Below, one piece after another: positions 32,931-42,248 of a stretch of DNA of 64,000 nucleotides. The position numbers and the translations under genes were made by a program. Source of the DNA: Sphingomonas_O antarctica (GTDB taxonomy: Bacteria; Pseudomonadota; Alphaproteobacteria; Sphingomonadales; Sphingomonadaceae); NCBI RefSeq assembly GCF_965137005.1, contig NZ_CBCRXM010000010.1, forward strand, positions 1-64,000, in the 5' to 3' direction. Positions within the stretch are counted from its first letter, which is position 1. Every line of letters starts with the position of its first letter. The notes under the pieces were generated by a model, which was given only the letters and a program-made list of their open reading frames with translations, had not been told where the DNA came from and searched no databases.

Positions 32931-33955
32931 CAGAATTCGAGGACCGACTGCATCACGCCCGGCGCGCCTTGGTCAAGGCGATCGAACAAGGCCGGGGCGT
33001 CGGCAAACGCGACGGTGTCGGTGATCAGCGGGATGAGATCGAGGGTCCGCGCCGCCTGTAGATCGATTGCGGTGCGCCACAGCCGCGGCTTCGACCAGCG
33101 GTGCATCGCTTCCGGCGCAGTGCCCGAGATTTGCGAGCAGACCAGCTCGACGCGGTTGTGGTGGAATTCTTCGCCCAGCCGGACGCCGGACAGTTCGCCC
33201 TGAAAAAACCCCATCGCGACGACGCGCGAGGAATAGGCCACGGCGCGGATGGCTTCGGCGAGTGCCGGCGGTGCGCCCGAGACTTCGATGCAGACATCGG
33301 CGCCGCGACCTTTGGTCATGGCCTTGATGCTTTCGGCGGCGTGCTCGGGGCCGATAGCTTCATGCGCGCCGAGTTGCGTGGCGAGGCTGCGGCGCCCCGC
33401 ATCGGGATCGACCGCAATGACATGCGCGCCCGAAGCGCGCGCCGCCTGCGCCACGATCTGGCCGGGAACGCCGAGGCCGAAGACGGCGACGACATCCCCG
33501 ATACGAATGCGCGCATCGTGCACACCGTTGAGCGCCACCGCGCCGATATGGCTGAAAATCCCCGCGCGCGGATCGAGTCCGTCGGGCATCAGACGGTCGC
33601 GCGCCCATTCCTGATCGGCGACATGGTGCGAGCGGTGGTGCCACGCACCGTAAACGCGTTGGCCGATGTCGAGGCTCGTCACCCCGCTGCCGCGTTCGAC
33701 GATCTCGCCGGATTCCTCATAACCCAAATTGCGGACGGGATAGTTCCAGCTCGCCTCACCTTCGACGAAAAGGCGGCGCGCTTCGTCCCACTGCCGGTTC
33801 ATGAACGGGCTGGTGCCGCGATATTGGGTGAGTTCGGTGCCCGCGCTGACCCCCGAAAACAGCGTGCGGATGCGCACTTCGTTCGGCGCCAGCGGAACGT
33901 CCGGCGTGTCCTCGAACGCCAGTTGGCGCGGGCCGGTAAGGATCAGCGACCTCAT
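32930..33955 (-). CDS. Zinc-type alcohol dehydrogenase family protein
   Basis: This 341-residue medium-chain dehydrogenase has an N-terminal GroES-like domain (EVRIRTLFSGVSAGTELTQY, NLGYEESGEIVERGSGVTS) and a Rossmann domain with VVAVFGLGVPGQIVAQAARA and GADVCIEVSGAPPALAEAIR. The canonical GHE zinc motif at the catalytic site is not obvious (GYEESG in its place) and no structural four-Cys cluster is seen, so it belongs to a divergent branch often found with Gfo/Idh proteins. ATG overlaps the MFS stop by four bases. Likely oxidises a sugar-derived alcohol. Confidence 0.85.
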   Translation of the reverse strand: MRSLILTGPRQLAFEDTPDVPLAPNEVRIRTLFSGVSAGTELTQYRGTSPFMNRQWDEARRLFVEGEASWNYPVRNLGYEESGEIVERGSGVTSLDIGQRVYGAWHHRSHHVADQEWARDRLMPDGLDPRAGIFSHIGAVALNGVHDARIRIGDVVAVFGLGVPGQIVAQAARASGAHVIAVDPDAGRRSLATQLGAHEAIGPEHAAESIKAMTKGRGADVCIEVSGAPPALAEAIRAVAYSSRVVAMGFFQGELSGVRLGEEFHHNRVELVCSQISGTAPEAMHRWSKPRLWRTAIDLQAARTLDLIPLITDTVAFADAPALFDRLDQGAPGVMQSVLEF

Positions 33956-35181
33956 GCCGGTTGCGCGTTGGCGAGGACGGCACGGCGGCTGCTGGTGCGC
34001 GTCATCAACAGGATCACCACCGCGACGAAATACAGCGCCGCCATCGCGACGATCCCGGCGCCCATGCCCGCCGCGTCGGCAATGCCCGACACCATCAGCG
34101 GGGTAATGCCCGCGCCAAAAAAGCCGATCATCGTCATCATGCCGACCGCGGTGGCGCGCGCATGCGGCGGAACGACGTCCTGCATCGCGGCGTAAATGCA
34201 GCCGTCGAACAGCCCCTTGGCGACGCTGGTCGCCACCAGGACGATGCCGATTTCGGCCGCGGTCTTGGCACCGAGCAGCGGCAGGAGCAGCAGCCCCGCC
34301 GTCCCCAGCCCGATGGCCAGCGTGGTGAAGCGGCCGAGCGGGCTGCGCTTGGCCAGCGTATCGGCCAGCAATCCGCCGAGCGGCACCGACATGAAGCCCG
34401 CAATATTGATCGTCGCCGACCCGACCCAGGCCGAATTGGCGAGGTTCAGGCCCAATTGTTCCTTGACGAAAAAGGGCGCCCAGAACGTCACCCCGGTCGA
34501 TGCGCCGGTGGCCAGCGCAAATACCACGCACAGCATCAATGCCGGCGGAATACCGAGAACGATGCCGATCGGTTCGGCCGTCTTTCCGGTCTCGGCCGCG
34601 GTGTGCGCGATCGGCGCATCCTTGAGCATCGTGAACAGCACCACCGCCCAGACCAGGCCGATGCCGCCGAAGATCAAAAATGGCGCGTGCCAGCTGATCG
34701 CGTCGGCAATATATCCCGTCGCGACCGCACCGAGCCCCGCCCCCGCAAACACCGCAGTTTGATGCAGCGACAGCGCGCGGCTGCGCATCGTCGGTTTATG
34801 CCAATCCCCGATCAATGCGGTGGCGGTGGGGTAATAGGCACTCTCCCCGACCGCGACGATGCCGCGCATCGCGAGCAGCAAGGCAAAGCCGTTGGCAAGG
34901 CTGGATGCCCCGGTGGCGATGCTCCAGAACGCCAGGCCAAAGATGATCACGCGGCTGCGCCGGACGCTATCGCCTAGACGTCCGGCGAGGAACGCGCCAA
35001 CGGCATAGATCCAGAAAAACAGCGATCCGAGCAGCGCGAGCTGCGCATTGGTCAGGCCGAACTCGGCCTTTAACGACGGCAGCACGGCGAGCAGAATATT
35101 GCGGTCTGCGGCATTGAGGAACGCGACGACCCAGAGCAGACCGATCAACACCCACGGATAGCGATCTTGCCGTTCGGTCAT
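33952..35181 (-). CDS. MFS transporter of the sugar/organic acid type
   Basis: This 409-residue inner-membrane protein has about 12 TM helices. The N-terminal half has WVVAFLNAADRNILLAVLPS and the loop 2-3 motif AGRLGDSVRRSRVI; ALIGDWHKPTMRSRALSLHQ resembles the loop after TM4 in anion:cation symporters. It presumably imports the substrate of the locus across the inner membrane after TonB-dependent uptake. It overlaps the glycerate kinase gene upstream and the ADH gene downstream by ATGA. Confidence 0.9.
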   Translation of the reverse strand: MTERQDRYPWVLIGLLWVVAFLNAADRNILLAVLPSLKAEFGLTNAQLALLGSLFFWIYAVGAFLAGRLGDSVRRSRVIIFGLAFWSIATGASSLANGFALLLAMRGIVAVGESAYYPTATALIGDWHKPTMRSRALSLHQTAVFAGAGLGAVATGYIADAISWHAPFLIFGGIGLVWAVVLFTMLKDAPIAHTAAETGKTAEPIGIVLGIPPALMLCVVFALATGASTGVTFWAPFFVKEQLGLNLANSAWVGSATINIAGFMSVPLGGLLADTLAKRSPLGRFTTLAIGLGTAGLLLLPLLGAKTAAEIGIVLVATSVAKGLFDGCIYAAMQDVVPPHARATAVGMMTMIGFFGAGITPLMVSGIADAAGMGAGIVAMAALYFVAVVILLMTRTSSRRAVLANAQPA

Positions 35182-36467
35182 GCGCGATCACCCTCGATAA
35201 GGATCGCGCGAAAATCGTTGACGTTGGTCAGCGTCGGACCGGTAACCACCAGATCGCCCAGTTTTTCGAAGAAGTCGTAGGCATTGTTGCGATCGAGATG
35301 CGCGCGGGCGTCGAGGCCGAGGGCGGCCGCGCGGATGAGCGTGTCGGGCGTAACGACCGCCCCCGCCGCATCCTCGGTGCCGTCGATGCCATCGGTGTCG
35401 CACGCTAATGCGGAGATTTTGGGAGCGCCATCGAGCGCGATGGCGAGGCCAAGGAGATACTCGAGATTGCGCCCGCCGCGTCCGGTCTTGTTGACCACGG
35501 TCACGGTGGTTTCGCCGCCGGACAGGATCGCGCGGGGCGTGCCGTCCTTGGCCAGGCGGCGGGCCAGCGCGGCGTGGCTTGCACCGAGATGGCGCGCCTC
35601 GGCCTGAAGCTGGTCGCCCAGATCCATGACCTGATAGCCGAACTCACCGGCCTGCGACGCGGCGGCGACGAGCGCGTCGCGGGCACGAGCGATGACGCGC
35701 GTCTCGACTCCGGCAAGACCCAGCGAATCCGCGGCCGGCGTCTCGTTCGCCGGATCGGCGAGTATGGCGGCAATCTGTGGCGAGGTCTGGACACCGTATT
35801 CGGCAATGATGTCGCGCGCCTCGGCCAGGCTGGTGGTGTCGGCGACGGTTGGGCCCGACGACACGAAGGACGGATCGTCGCCAGGCACGTCGCTGATGAT
35901 CCAGGTGGTGACTTGCGCCGCGCCTGCGGCCACTGCCAGGCGCCCGCCCTTGATCGCCGACAAATGTTTGCGGACGCAATTAATCTCAGCAATCGTCGCG
36001 CCCGATTGAAGCAAAGCGCGGGTAACGCCCTGCTTGTCATCGAGCGTCAAACCCGCCGCTGGGGCGGCGAGCAGCGCGGAGCCGCCGCCCGACAGCAGCA
36101 ACAGTAACCGGTCGCCCGCGTCGAGTCCGTGCGCGATGTCGAGCACCTTGGTCGCCGCCGCGACGCTGCGTTCATCGGGATAGGGATGACCGGCCTCGAT
36201 CACCTCCACCCCCGGCCAGCTGGTTCCTTCGGGCGGAAGATGCCCGTAGCGCGTGACGATGACGCCTTCGAGCGGCTTCGGGCTGCGCGCCTGTGCCACG
36301 GCCATCATCGCCGCCGCGGCCTTGCCCACCGCGACGACGACCGTGCGACCGTGCGTCGCCAGCGGCAATGCCCTGAGCATCGTCACTTCGGCCGAAACGG
36401 CGTGGACGGCGGCGTCGAACAACACGCGCAGATCGTCGCGCACAACGCGTGTCGTCGGTGCAGCCAT
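35178..36467 (-). CDS. Glycerate 2-kinase, GK-II/MOFRL type
   Basis: This 429-residue protein has the DUF4147/GckA N-terminal domain (VVVAVGKAAAAMMAVAQA, RYGHLPPEGTSWPGVEVIEA, GHPYPDERS, LLLLLSGGGSALLAAPAAGL, VRKHLSAIKGGRLA) and the C-terminal MOFRL domain (ILSGGETTVTVVNKTGRGGR, CDTDGIDGTEDAAGA). It converts D-glycerate to 2-phosphoglycerate with ATP. Its place at the head of the operon, ahead of transporter, dehydrogenase and galactosidase genes, suggests the imported compound yields glycerate. The ATG at 36467 is 116 bases after the LysR stop. Confidence 0.92.
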   Translation of the reverse strand: MAAPTTRVVRDDLRVLFDAAVHAVSAEVTMLRALPLATHGRTVVVAVGKAAAAMMAVAQARSPKPLEGVIVTRYGHLPPEGTSWPGVEVIEAGHPYPDERSVAAATKVLDIAHGLDAGDRLLLLLSGGGSALLAAPAAGLTLDDKQGVTRALLQSGATIAEINCVRKHLSAIKGGRLAVAAGAAQVTTWIISDVPGDDPSFVSSGPTVADTTSLAEARDIIAEYGVQTSPQIAAILADPANETPAADSLGLAGVETRVIARARDALVAAASQAGEFGYQVMDLGDQLQAEARHLGASHAALARRLAKDGTPRAILSGGETTVTVVNKTGRGGRNLEYLLGLAIALDGAPKISALACDTDGIDGTEDAAGAVVTPDTLIRAAALGLDARAHLDRNNAYDFFEKLGDLVVTGPTLTNVNDFRAILIEGDRA

Positions 36468-36583
36468 GTCGGCGATCACGTCCTCCCCGGCCGGCCTTTG
36501 CCGGTTCGCGAACAAGGCTGACGCGACAGGCACAGATCGCCAAGCCGCGATTTGCGGAACGCATTGTTCCGTCACGCGCAACG

Positions 36584-37489
36584 TCAGTGGATTTCCCAGG
36601 ATAAAGACGGGCGCAAATTCTCGACCAGAAAGTCGACCAACGATCGCACCCGCACTGGCATTTCGCGCGGTTCGGCGAACAAAGCGAAGAAATTGAGTTC
36701 GGGCGTCTGCCACCCCGGCAAGACCTCGAGCAGCCGTCCGGCGGCGAGGTCGTGCTTGCACAGGAATGCGGGCAGACTGGCGATGCCGAGTTCGCTCACC
36801 GCGGCATCGCGCAACAGGAGCAGGTCGTTGCAAATCAGCTTGGGACTGAACTCCACGGTCACTGCCTGATCGTCCGCATGCAGCGTCCAGCGCTGGCGAC
36901 GATCGACGGTACCGGCGGCAAGCAGGTCGAAGCGCGGCAGTTCGACATGGGTTTGCGGATTGCCCTTGCGTTCGAAATAGCCGGGCGCACCGAACAGGCC
37001 GCTTTCGGTGGTGCCCAGCTTGACCGCGATGAGGCCGGAGTCCGCCAGCGGGCCGATGCCGATGGCGACGTCGAAGCCACCCTTGAGTAGCGCCACCGCA
37101 TCGTCGCTGACCACGCTGACAAGTCGCACGTCGGGATATTGCTCGAGAAACCGCGCGAACAACGGGCCGAGCAGGCTCTGCCCCAGCATGGCCGGGACGG
37201 CGACACGCACGACGCCGCGCGGTTCGTGCTGGCGGCTTTGCAGGGCGCGCTCGCCATCGCGCAACACGCCGATCGACCTCAGACAATATTCGAAGAACAG
37301 GGCACCGTCCTGCGTCACGGTCACCGCGCGGGTCGAACGGTTCAGCAGGTGCACACCGAGATGTTGTTCCAATCTGCTGATCCGCCGGCTGACCGTGGAT
37401 TTGGGCAAGCCGAGCTGCGTACCCGCTTTGGTCAGGCTTTCGGTTTCGACGACTTTCGCGAATACCATGAGGTCGCCGAGATCGAGCAT
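36584..37489 (-). CDS. LysR family transcriptional regulator
   Basis: This 301-residue protein has an N-terminal winged HTH (FAKVVETESLTKAGTQLGLP, KSTVSRRISRLEQHLGVHLL, NRSTRAVTVTQDG) and a periplasmic-binding-protein-like effector domain (VRVAVPAMLGQSLLGPLFAR, LPRFDLLAAG). It lies divergent from the TonB receptor and upstream of the glycerate kinase operon on its own strand, so it is the likely local regulator of both. ATG 37489 matches the family start. The intergenic region has a T-N11-A LysR box and a second palindrome. Confidence 0.9.
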   Translation of the reverse strand: MLDLGDLMVFAKVVETESLTKAGTQLGLPKSTVSRRISRLEQHLGVHLLNRSTRAVTVTQDGALFFEYCLRSIGVLRDGERALQSRQHEPRGVVRVAVPAMLGQSLLGPLFARFLEQYPDVRLVSVVSDDAVALLKGGFDVAIGIGPLADSGLIAVKLGTTESGLFGAPGYFERKGNPQTHVELPRFDLLAAGTVDRRQRWTLHADDQAVTVEFSPKLICNDLLLLRDAAVSELGIASLPAFLCKHDLAAGRLLEVLPGWQTPELNFFALFAEPREMPVRVRSLVDFLVENLRPSLSWEIH

Positions 37490-37506
37490 GCCGCAACCTA
37501 GCGTTG

Positions 37507-37537
37507 GTTGCGACACACGCAACAGATTGTTGCAACA
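37507..37537. promoter_or_regulatory. LysR-type operator region
   Basis: Two dyads lie side by side. GTTGCG-ACACA-CGCAAC at 37507-37523 fits the T-N11-A consensus (T37509, A37521), and TGTTGCAACA at 37528-37537 is a perfect 10-base palindrome sharing the same TTGC/GCAA half-site. They lie between the lysR start (37489) and the TonB receptor start (37623), as expected for a regulation-binding and an activation-binding site. Confidence 0.6.
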
Positions 37538-37622
37538 TTAGCGGCTATGGTGCGGCGGGGCTTTGCGCGATTTTCATCGGACGAACGCGCGGCACAGCGC
37601 GGGCCGATTGGGGAGGAATGAG

Positions 37623-40196
37623 ATGATTTCGACGAACGCTCGTCTGTTGGCCGCGACCGCGCTGTTCGCGCTGGTCCCCGTTGCCGCGCATGCCCAGACT
37701 CCTGCCGACGCGATTCCTGCGGCGCCCGCGCCCGACGCGGCGGCGCCCGCAGCCGGTCAGGAAATCATCGTCACCGCAACTGCACGTCCGCGGATCGCGC
37801 TCGACACCCCGTTGGCGGTGACGCAGGTCGGTGCGCAGGCGCTCGCACGCCTCGGCACCAGCGGCCAGGCGGATATTCTCAACTCGATCCCGACGATCAA
37901 GGCCGATGCGGGTGGCGGTGAAGTCGCGGCCAACGTTTTCGTGCGCGGCCTGCCCTCGGGCGGACAATTCCAGTTCACGCCACTTCTGTACGACGGCATT
38001 CCGGTGCTTTCGACGTTCGGGCTGAACTCGTCGGCCTATGACGTCTATTACCGCAACGACCTGGGCATCGACCGGCTCGAATATGTTCGCGGCGGCGTGT
38101 CGAACTTGTTCGGCCCGGGCTCGGTGGCGGGCCTGATCAACTATATCTCACGCACCGGCGGCCCCGAGCTGCGCGGCACCGTCCAGGCCGAATATGCCGA
38201 GCGCGGGCGTTACAAGGGCGATGCGGCGGTCAGCGGACCGTTGGGGAACGACCTGTTCTTCGCGGTGTCGGGCTGGTATCGCAAGGATGACGGCCCGATC
38301 AAAACCAACCTGGATACCGAGGGCTATCAGGTTCGCGGCAATTTGAAATGGCAGCCCGACGATCAAACGACGATCACGCTGTACGGCCAGTATATCGACG
38401 ACAAGACGCAATTCTATCTGCCCGTCCCGCTCGACGGCAAAACACGCAACCGCATTGCCGGCAATGACGGCAACGAGGTGTTCTCGGTCCAGAACAACTT
38501 CAATTTCGCGAACCTGGCGTTCAACACGCCCGACGGGCTTTATACGCCCTCGGAAATTTCCGACGGGGTGAAGAGCCGCGGCGGCGAGGTTGCGCTGACG
38601 TTCGACAAGAAGTTCGGTGACGGCAATTGGGGCCTTAACGGCAAGGCGAAATACTCGCGTTACCACCATCAATTCGCTCTGTGGTCCGACGGCGACGGCT
38701 TGGTCAACGTCCCCGAAACACTGACCAGCTTCATTGCCAATGGTCAAAATCCGGCCGCCGGTCGCGGGGCGGCGATCCCGCAACTGGTCGGCGCGACCAA
38801 CCCGGTGTTCACTTATGTCGGCGGCGCCGCGGTCCCCGCCAACGCGTTGCTGTTCGCCAACCGCTTCACCCAACGCGACCGCCCGATGCGTGACTACACC
38901 GCCGAATTGAACCTGACCGGCAATGTCGCAACCGGCGGCATCGATCATGCGCTGACGCTCGGCGGGTTCTACGCCAATGCGCGGGCGAGCGATTTCAACG
39001 TTACCACGACGTATCTTGCGGCATTCAACAACCAGCCCCAACTGGTCAATCTGACGGTAACGACTCCGGGCGGCGGCACCGCGATCATCTCGAAGAACGG
39101 GCTGCTGGATGCGGGCAGCGGTTACACAAACAACAGTGCGAAGGCCGAACGTTATGCGGGCTATTTCGCCGACCAGATGAAGATCGGCAGCCGCTTCAAC
39201 TTCGATATCGGCGGGCGCATCGAGCATTATAATGGCGACATCCGCCGCGAACGGACTTCGACGACGATCACCGATGCGACGACGCCGAACCTGTCGACCG
39301 CATTGCGCAACGTTATCTGGGGCAATGACGGCTATCTGACCGGCAAGGTCAGCACGACCGAATGGGCGGCGGCATTCGGCGCGTTGTACAAGGTTACCGA
39401 CCGGGTCAGCCTGTATGCCAACGGTTCGCGCGGTTATTTCTTCCCGGAAATCCGCGCCGTCGCCTTCCGTCCGCTATCCGCAGGCACGGCGGCGAATGCC
39501 AGCCTGTCCCCGGGCACCGCGACGTTCGACGGCGAAATCATCAAACAGGCCGAAGCCGGGATAAAGGTGGCGCAGCCTTGGTTCAGCTTTACTGCGGCAG
39601 GTTTCTACACCAACCTCAAGAACAGGCGTCAGGTGTTGTTCGTCAATGACGGCGTCGGCGGGTTTCGCGAGGCGGTCAATTTGATCGGCACCGAGAGCTT
39701 CGGCATCGAATCCACGCTGGACCTGAAGCTGACGCGGTCGCTGCATCTGAGCGGCAATCTGACGCTCCAGCATGCCAAATACACCACGTTCACCGCGCTG
39801 GACGTGAACAACAATCCGATCCCGAACCCGGCAATCATCGGCAACGAGTTGGAGCGCCAACCGAACATTCTGTACAATGCCGGGCTCTATTATGACGACG
39901 GTCACCTCGATGCATCGTTCTTCACCAACTACACCGGCGACAATTACGTCGCGTCGAACAACGCGATCCTGCTCGACGGGTTCAATATCGTGAACCTCAA
40001 CGCCGGCTATAAAATCCCCGTCGGCGGACGAGCCAGCGTACGTGTCGGGGTCAACGTGTTCAACCTGTTCGACACCGATGCGGTGACCGAAGGTTCGCCG
40101 CGCCAGGACAACAACCAGACGGCAGGGGGCGCGTATTTCGTCGGTCGTCCGGTCCTGCCGCGCCGGATCAGCGGCACCATCGCGTTCAACTTCTAA
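37623..40196 (+). CDS. TonB-dependent outer membrane receptor
   Basis: This 857-residue outer-membrane protein has a signal peptide (MISTNARLLAATALFALVPV, AHA cleavage), a short Ala/Pro-rich spacer, and the TonB box-like EIIVTATA. The plug domain is at ~60-180 (GTSGQADILNSIPTIKADAG, FVRGLP, NLFGPGSVAGLINYISRTGG), and a 22-strand-type barrel ends with RRISGTIAFNF, aromatic at the C-terminus. A GGGGAGGA ribosome site precedes ATG. It should bring the locus substrate through the outer membrane. The spacing of 16 bases to the next gene indicates one transcript. Confidence 0.93.
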   Translation: MISTNARLLAATALFALVPVAAHAQTPADAIPAAPAPDAAAPAAGQEIIVTATARPRIALDTPLAVTQVGAQALARLGTSGQADILNSIPTIKADAGGGEVAANVFVRGLPSGGQFQFTPLLYDGIPVLSTFGLNSSAYDVYYRNDLGIDRLEYVRGGVSNLFGPGSVAGLINYISRTGGPELRGTVQAEYAERGRYKGDAAVSGPLGNDLFFAVSGWYRKDDGPIKTNLDTEGYQVRGNLKWQPDDQTTITLYGQYIDDKTQFYLPVPLDGKTRNRIAGNDGNEVFSVQNNFNFANLAFNTPDGLYTPSEISDGVKSRGGEVALTFDKKFGDGNWGLNGKAKYSRYHHQFALWSDGDGLVNVPETLTSFIANGQNPAAGRGAAIPQLVGATNPVFTYVGGAAVPANALLFANRFTQRDRPMRDYTAELNLTGNVATGGIDHALTLGGFYANARASDFNVTTTYLAAFNNQPQLVNLTVTTPGGGTAIISKNGLLDAGSGYTNNSAKAERYAGYFADQMKIGSRFNFDIGGRIEHYNGDIRRERTSTTITDATTPNLSTALRNVIWGNDGYLTGKVSTTEWAAAFGALYKVTDRVSLYANGSRGYFFPEIRAVAFRPLSAGTAANASLSPGTATFDGEIIKQAEAGIKVAQPWFSFTAAGFYTNLKNRRQVLFVNDGVGGFREAVNLIGTESFGIESTLDLKLTRSLHLSGNLTLQHAKYTTFTALDVNNNPIPNPAIIGNELERQPNILYNAGLYYDDGHLDASFFTNYTGDNYVASNNAILLDGFNIVNLNAGYKIPVGGRASVRVGVNVFNLFDTDAVTEGSPRQDNNQTAGGAYFVGRPVLPRRISGTIAFNF

Positions 40197-40212
40197 CCAT
40201 GGCGAGGCGCGC

Positions 40213-41481
40213 GTGGACTTGAACGAAGCCGCGCGCGCCACGCTGCGCGCGAACGACCGGGGCGGCTATACCGTCCCCAACGGGCAGGTTTACCCGTTCC
40301 AGTGGAACTGGGATTCAGCATTCGTCGCGCTCGGGTTCGACACGTTCGACCGCGACCGCGCGTGGGCCGAAGTCGAAACGCTGTTCGAGGCGCAATGGTC
40401 CGACGGCTTCGTCCCGCACATCATCTTCTGGGTCGACGATGCGGGCTATTTCCCCGGTCCCGACGTGTGGGCGGCAGGCGAAAACGGCATCCGCACGTCG
40501 GGCATCACCCAGCCGCCGGTCGCGGCAACGGTGGTGAGGATGCTGTGGGACTCAGCCGTCGCGGCGGGCCAGGCGGACACATTCCGCCCGCGCGCGGAAA
40601 AACTGTTCGACCAGTTGCTCGCCTGGCACCGCTGGTTCGCGACGCATCGCGATCCCGAAGGACGCGGCGTGGTCGTGGCGGTGCATCCGTGGGAAACCGG
40701 CCGCGACAATTCGCCCGAATGGGATGCGCCGGGCGAGCCGATCGATGTGTCGGGCGTCGGCGCCTATACCCGCCGCGACACCGGGCATCTCGACGCCAAG
40801 ATGCGCCCGACCAAGCTGGAATACGATCGCTACCTCGCGCTGGTGCAATATGGCCGCGCCCAAGGGTGGGAGCATCACAAGATCGCCGTCGGCAGCCCGT
40901 TCAAGGTCGCCGATGTCGGCATGTCGATGATGATGATGCGCGCCAATCGCGATCTGGCCGCGCTGGGCACTCTATTGGGCAAGGACGTCAGCGCCGTCGA
41001 CCGCCTGATCGAGCGCGCCGAAGACGGGATCGACTGGCTGTGGGACGCCGACCGGCAAAGCTGGTGCTCGCGCGACCTGATCTCCGGCAAGTCGTCGGGT
41101 TTCGTCACCAGTGCATCGTTCCTGAGTTTTTACGCGGGCATTCGCGACGCGACGAAAGACGCGGCGACGCTCGCGCATTTCGACCGCATCGGCAAAGTCG
41201 TGAAGTATATGGTGCCGAGCCTCGATCCAGAGGACCCCGGGTTCCAGATGGTGCGTTATTGGCGTGGACCGGTCTGGGCCGTGGTCAACACGATGATCGG
41301 CATCGGGCTGGCCGAAGCCGGCCACGATGTTCGAGCCAAACGCGTCAAGGGCGATACGCGCACGATGATGAACCAGACGGGCTTTTTCGAGGCCTATTCG
41401 CCCGTCGACGGTACGGGCAGTGGGGGCGACGATTTCTCTTGGACGGCGGCAATGTGGCTCGCCTGGGCAGGACAGGACTAA
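40213..41481 (+). CDS. MGH1-like glycoside hydrolase (glucosyl/mannosylglycerate hydrolase type)
   Basis: This 422-residue (alpha/alpha)6-barrel protein without a signal peptide starts at GTG 40213. Signatures: GGYTVPNGQVYPFQWNWDSA, SDGFVPHIIFWVDDAGYFPG, GITQPPVAATV, then HPWETGRDNSPEWD with the catalytic Asp region, and near the end FFEAYSPVDGTGSGGDDFSW with the Glu. These are features of the GH63-related family that includes mannosylglycerate and glucosylglycerate hydrolases, which release glycerate from the sugar. Paired with the glycerate kinase across the lysR gene, this gives a coherent glycosylglycerate pathway. Substrate specificity is inferred. Confidence 0.78.
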   Translation: MDLNEAARATLRANDRGGYTVPNGQVYPFQWNWDSAFVALGFDTFDRDRAWAEVETLFEAQWSDGFVPHIIFWVDDAGYFPGPDVWAAGENGIRTSGITQPPVAATVVRMLWDSAVAAGQADTFRPRAEKLFDQLLAWHRWFATHRDPEGRGVVVAVHPWETGRDNSPEWDAPGEPIDVSGVGAYTRRDTGHLDAKMRPTKLEYDRYLALVQYGRAQGWEHHKIAVGSPFKVADVGMSMMMMRANRDLAALGTLLGKDVSAVDRLIERAEDGIDWLWDADRQSWCSRDLISGKSSGFVTSASFLSFYAGIRDATKDAATLAHFDRIGKVVKYMVPSLDPEDPGFQMVRYWRGPVWAVVNTMIGIGLAEAGHDVRAKRVKGDTRTMMNQTGFFEAYSPVDGTGSGGDDFSWTAAMWLAWAGQD

Positions 41482-41484
41482 ACG

Positions 41485-42234
41485 ATGACCCCCGAACAGC
41501 GCGAATTCTATGACGAGAACGGCTATGTATTGGTCCCCGGGATGTTCAGCCCGGAGGAAGCCGCCGATTACCGCGCGCGGATTCACGCGATTGCCGACAA
41601 ACAAGGCGAAACCGACGCGACCTGGGCCAGCGTTTCGGGCGACACCAAGATCCAGCACAGCCACGATATCCAGTTCAAGGATGCGGCGTTCACGCGGTTG
41701 CTGACCGACCAGCGCCTGACCGACATGGCACAGGATATCATTGGCCCCAACGTCCAGCTTCACCACAACAAGATGTTCATCAAGCCACCGGAAAAGGGCT
41801 CGCCTTTTCCGATGCATCAGGATTTTCCGTACTTCCCGCACCGCGACCATTCGATGATCGCCGCGATCCTCCATTTCGACGATGCGCCGGTCGAAAAGGG
41901 TTGTGTCTGCGTCTACCCCGGCACGCACAAATTGGGACCGTTGCCCGCCGAAGGGTCCGACCATCACGTGTCGACCGAACTGTATCCGATCGAGCGGGCG
42001 ACGCCGATCCCGGCCAAGGCGGGCGATGCGTTGTTCTTTCATTATCTGTTGGTGCACGGGTCGGGCGTAAACGTGTCGGACGAGGCGCGGACGACGTTGC
42101 TGATCCAACTGCGCGATCCCGCCGATCAGCCGCTGGAGGAACGCCATAGCTCGCGCGGCCAGGGGATGATACTGGCCGGCGTCGATCCGGGGCGCAAAGC
42201 CTTCAACTTCGCCTGGCAGGACAAGGCCGCCTGA
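41485..42234 (+). CDS. Phytanoyl-CoA dioxygenase (PhyH) family protein
   Basis: This 249-residue Fe(II)/2-oxoglutarate-dependent oxygenase has FYDENGYVLVPGMFSPEEAA at the N-terminus. The metal facial triad is visible as HxD in FPMHQDFPYFPHRD and the distal His in FFHYLLVHGSGVN, with a following Arg in EARTTLLIQLRDPAD for 2-oxoglutarate. It starts three bases after the hydrolase stop, so it is co-translated. PhyH enzymes in sugar or osmolyte loci hydroxylate small substrates; the one used here is unknown. Confidence 0.88.
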   Translation: MTPEQREFYDENGYVLVPGMFSPEEAADYRARIHAIADKQGETDATWASVSGDTKIQHSHDIQFKDAAFTRLLTDQRLTDMAQDIIGPNVQLHHNKMFIKPPEKGSPFPMHQDFPYFPHRDHSMIAAILHFDDAPVEKGCVCVYPGTHKLGPLPAEGSDHHVSTELYPIERATPIPAKAGDALFFHYLLVHGSGVNVSDEARTTLLIQLRDPADQPLEERHSSRGQGMILAGVDPGRKAFNFAWQDKAA

Positions 42235-42248
42235 GCGCATTCGCCGCC

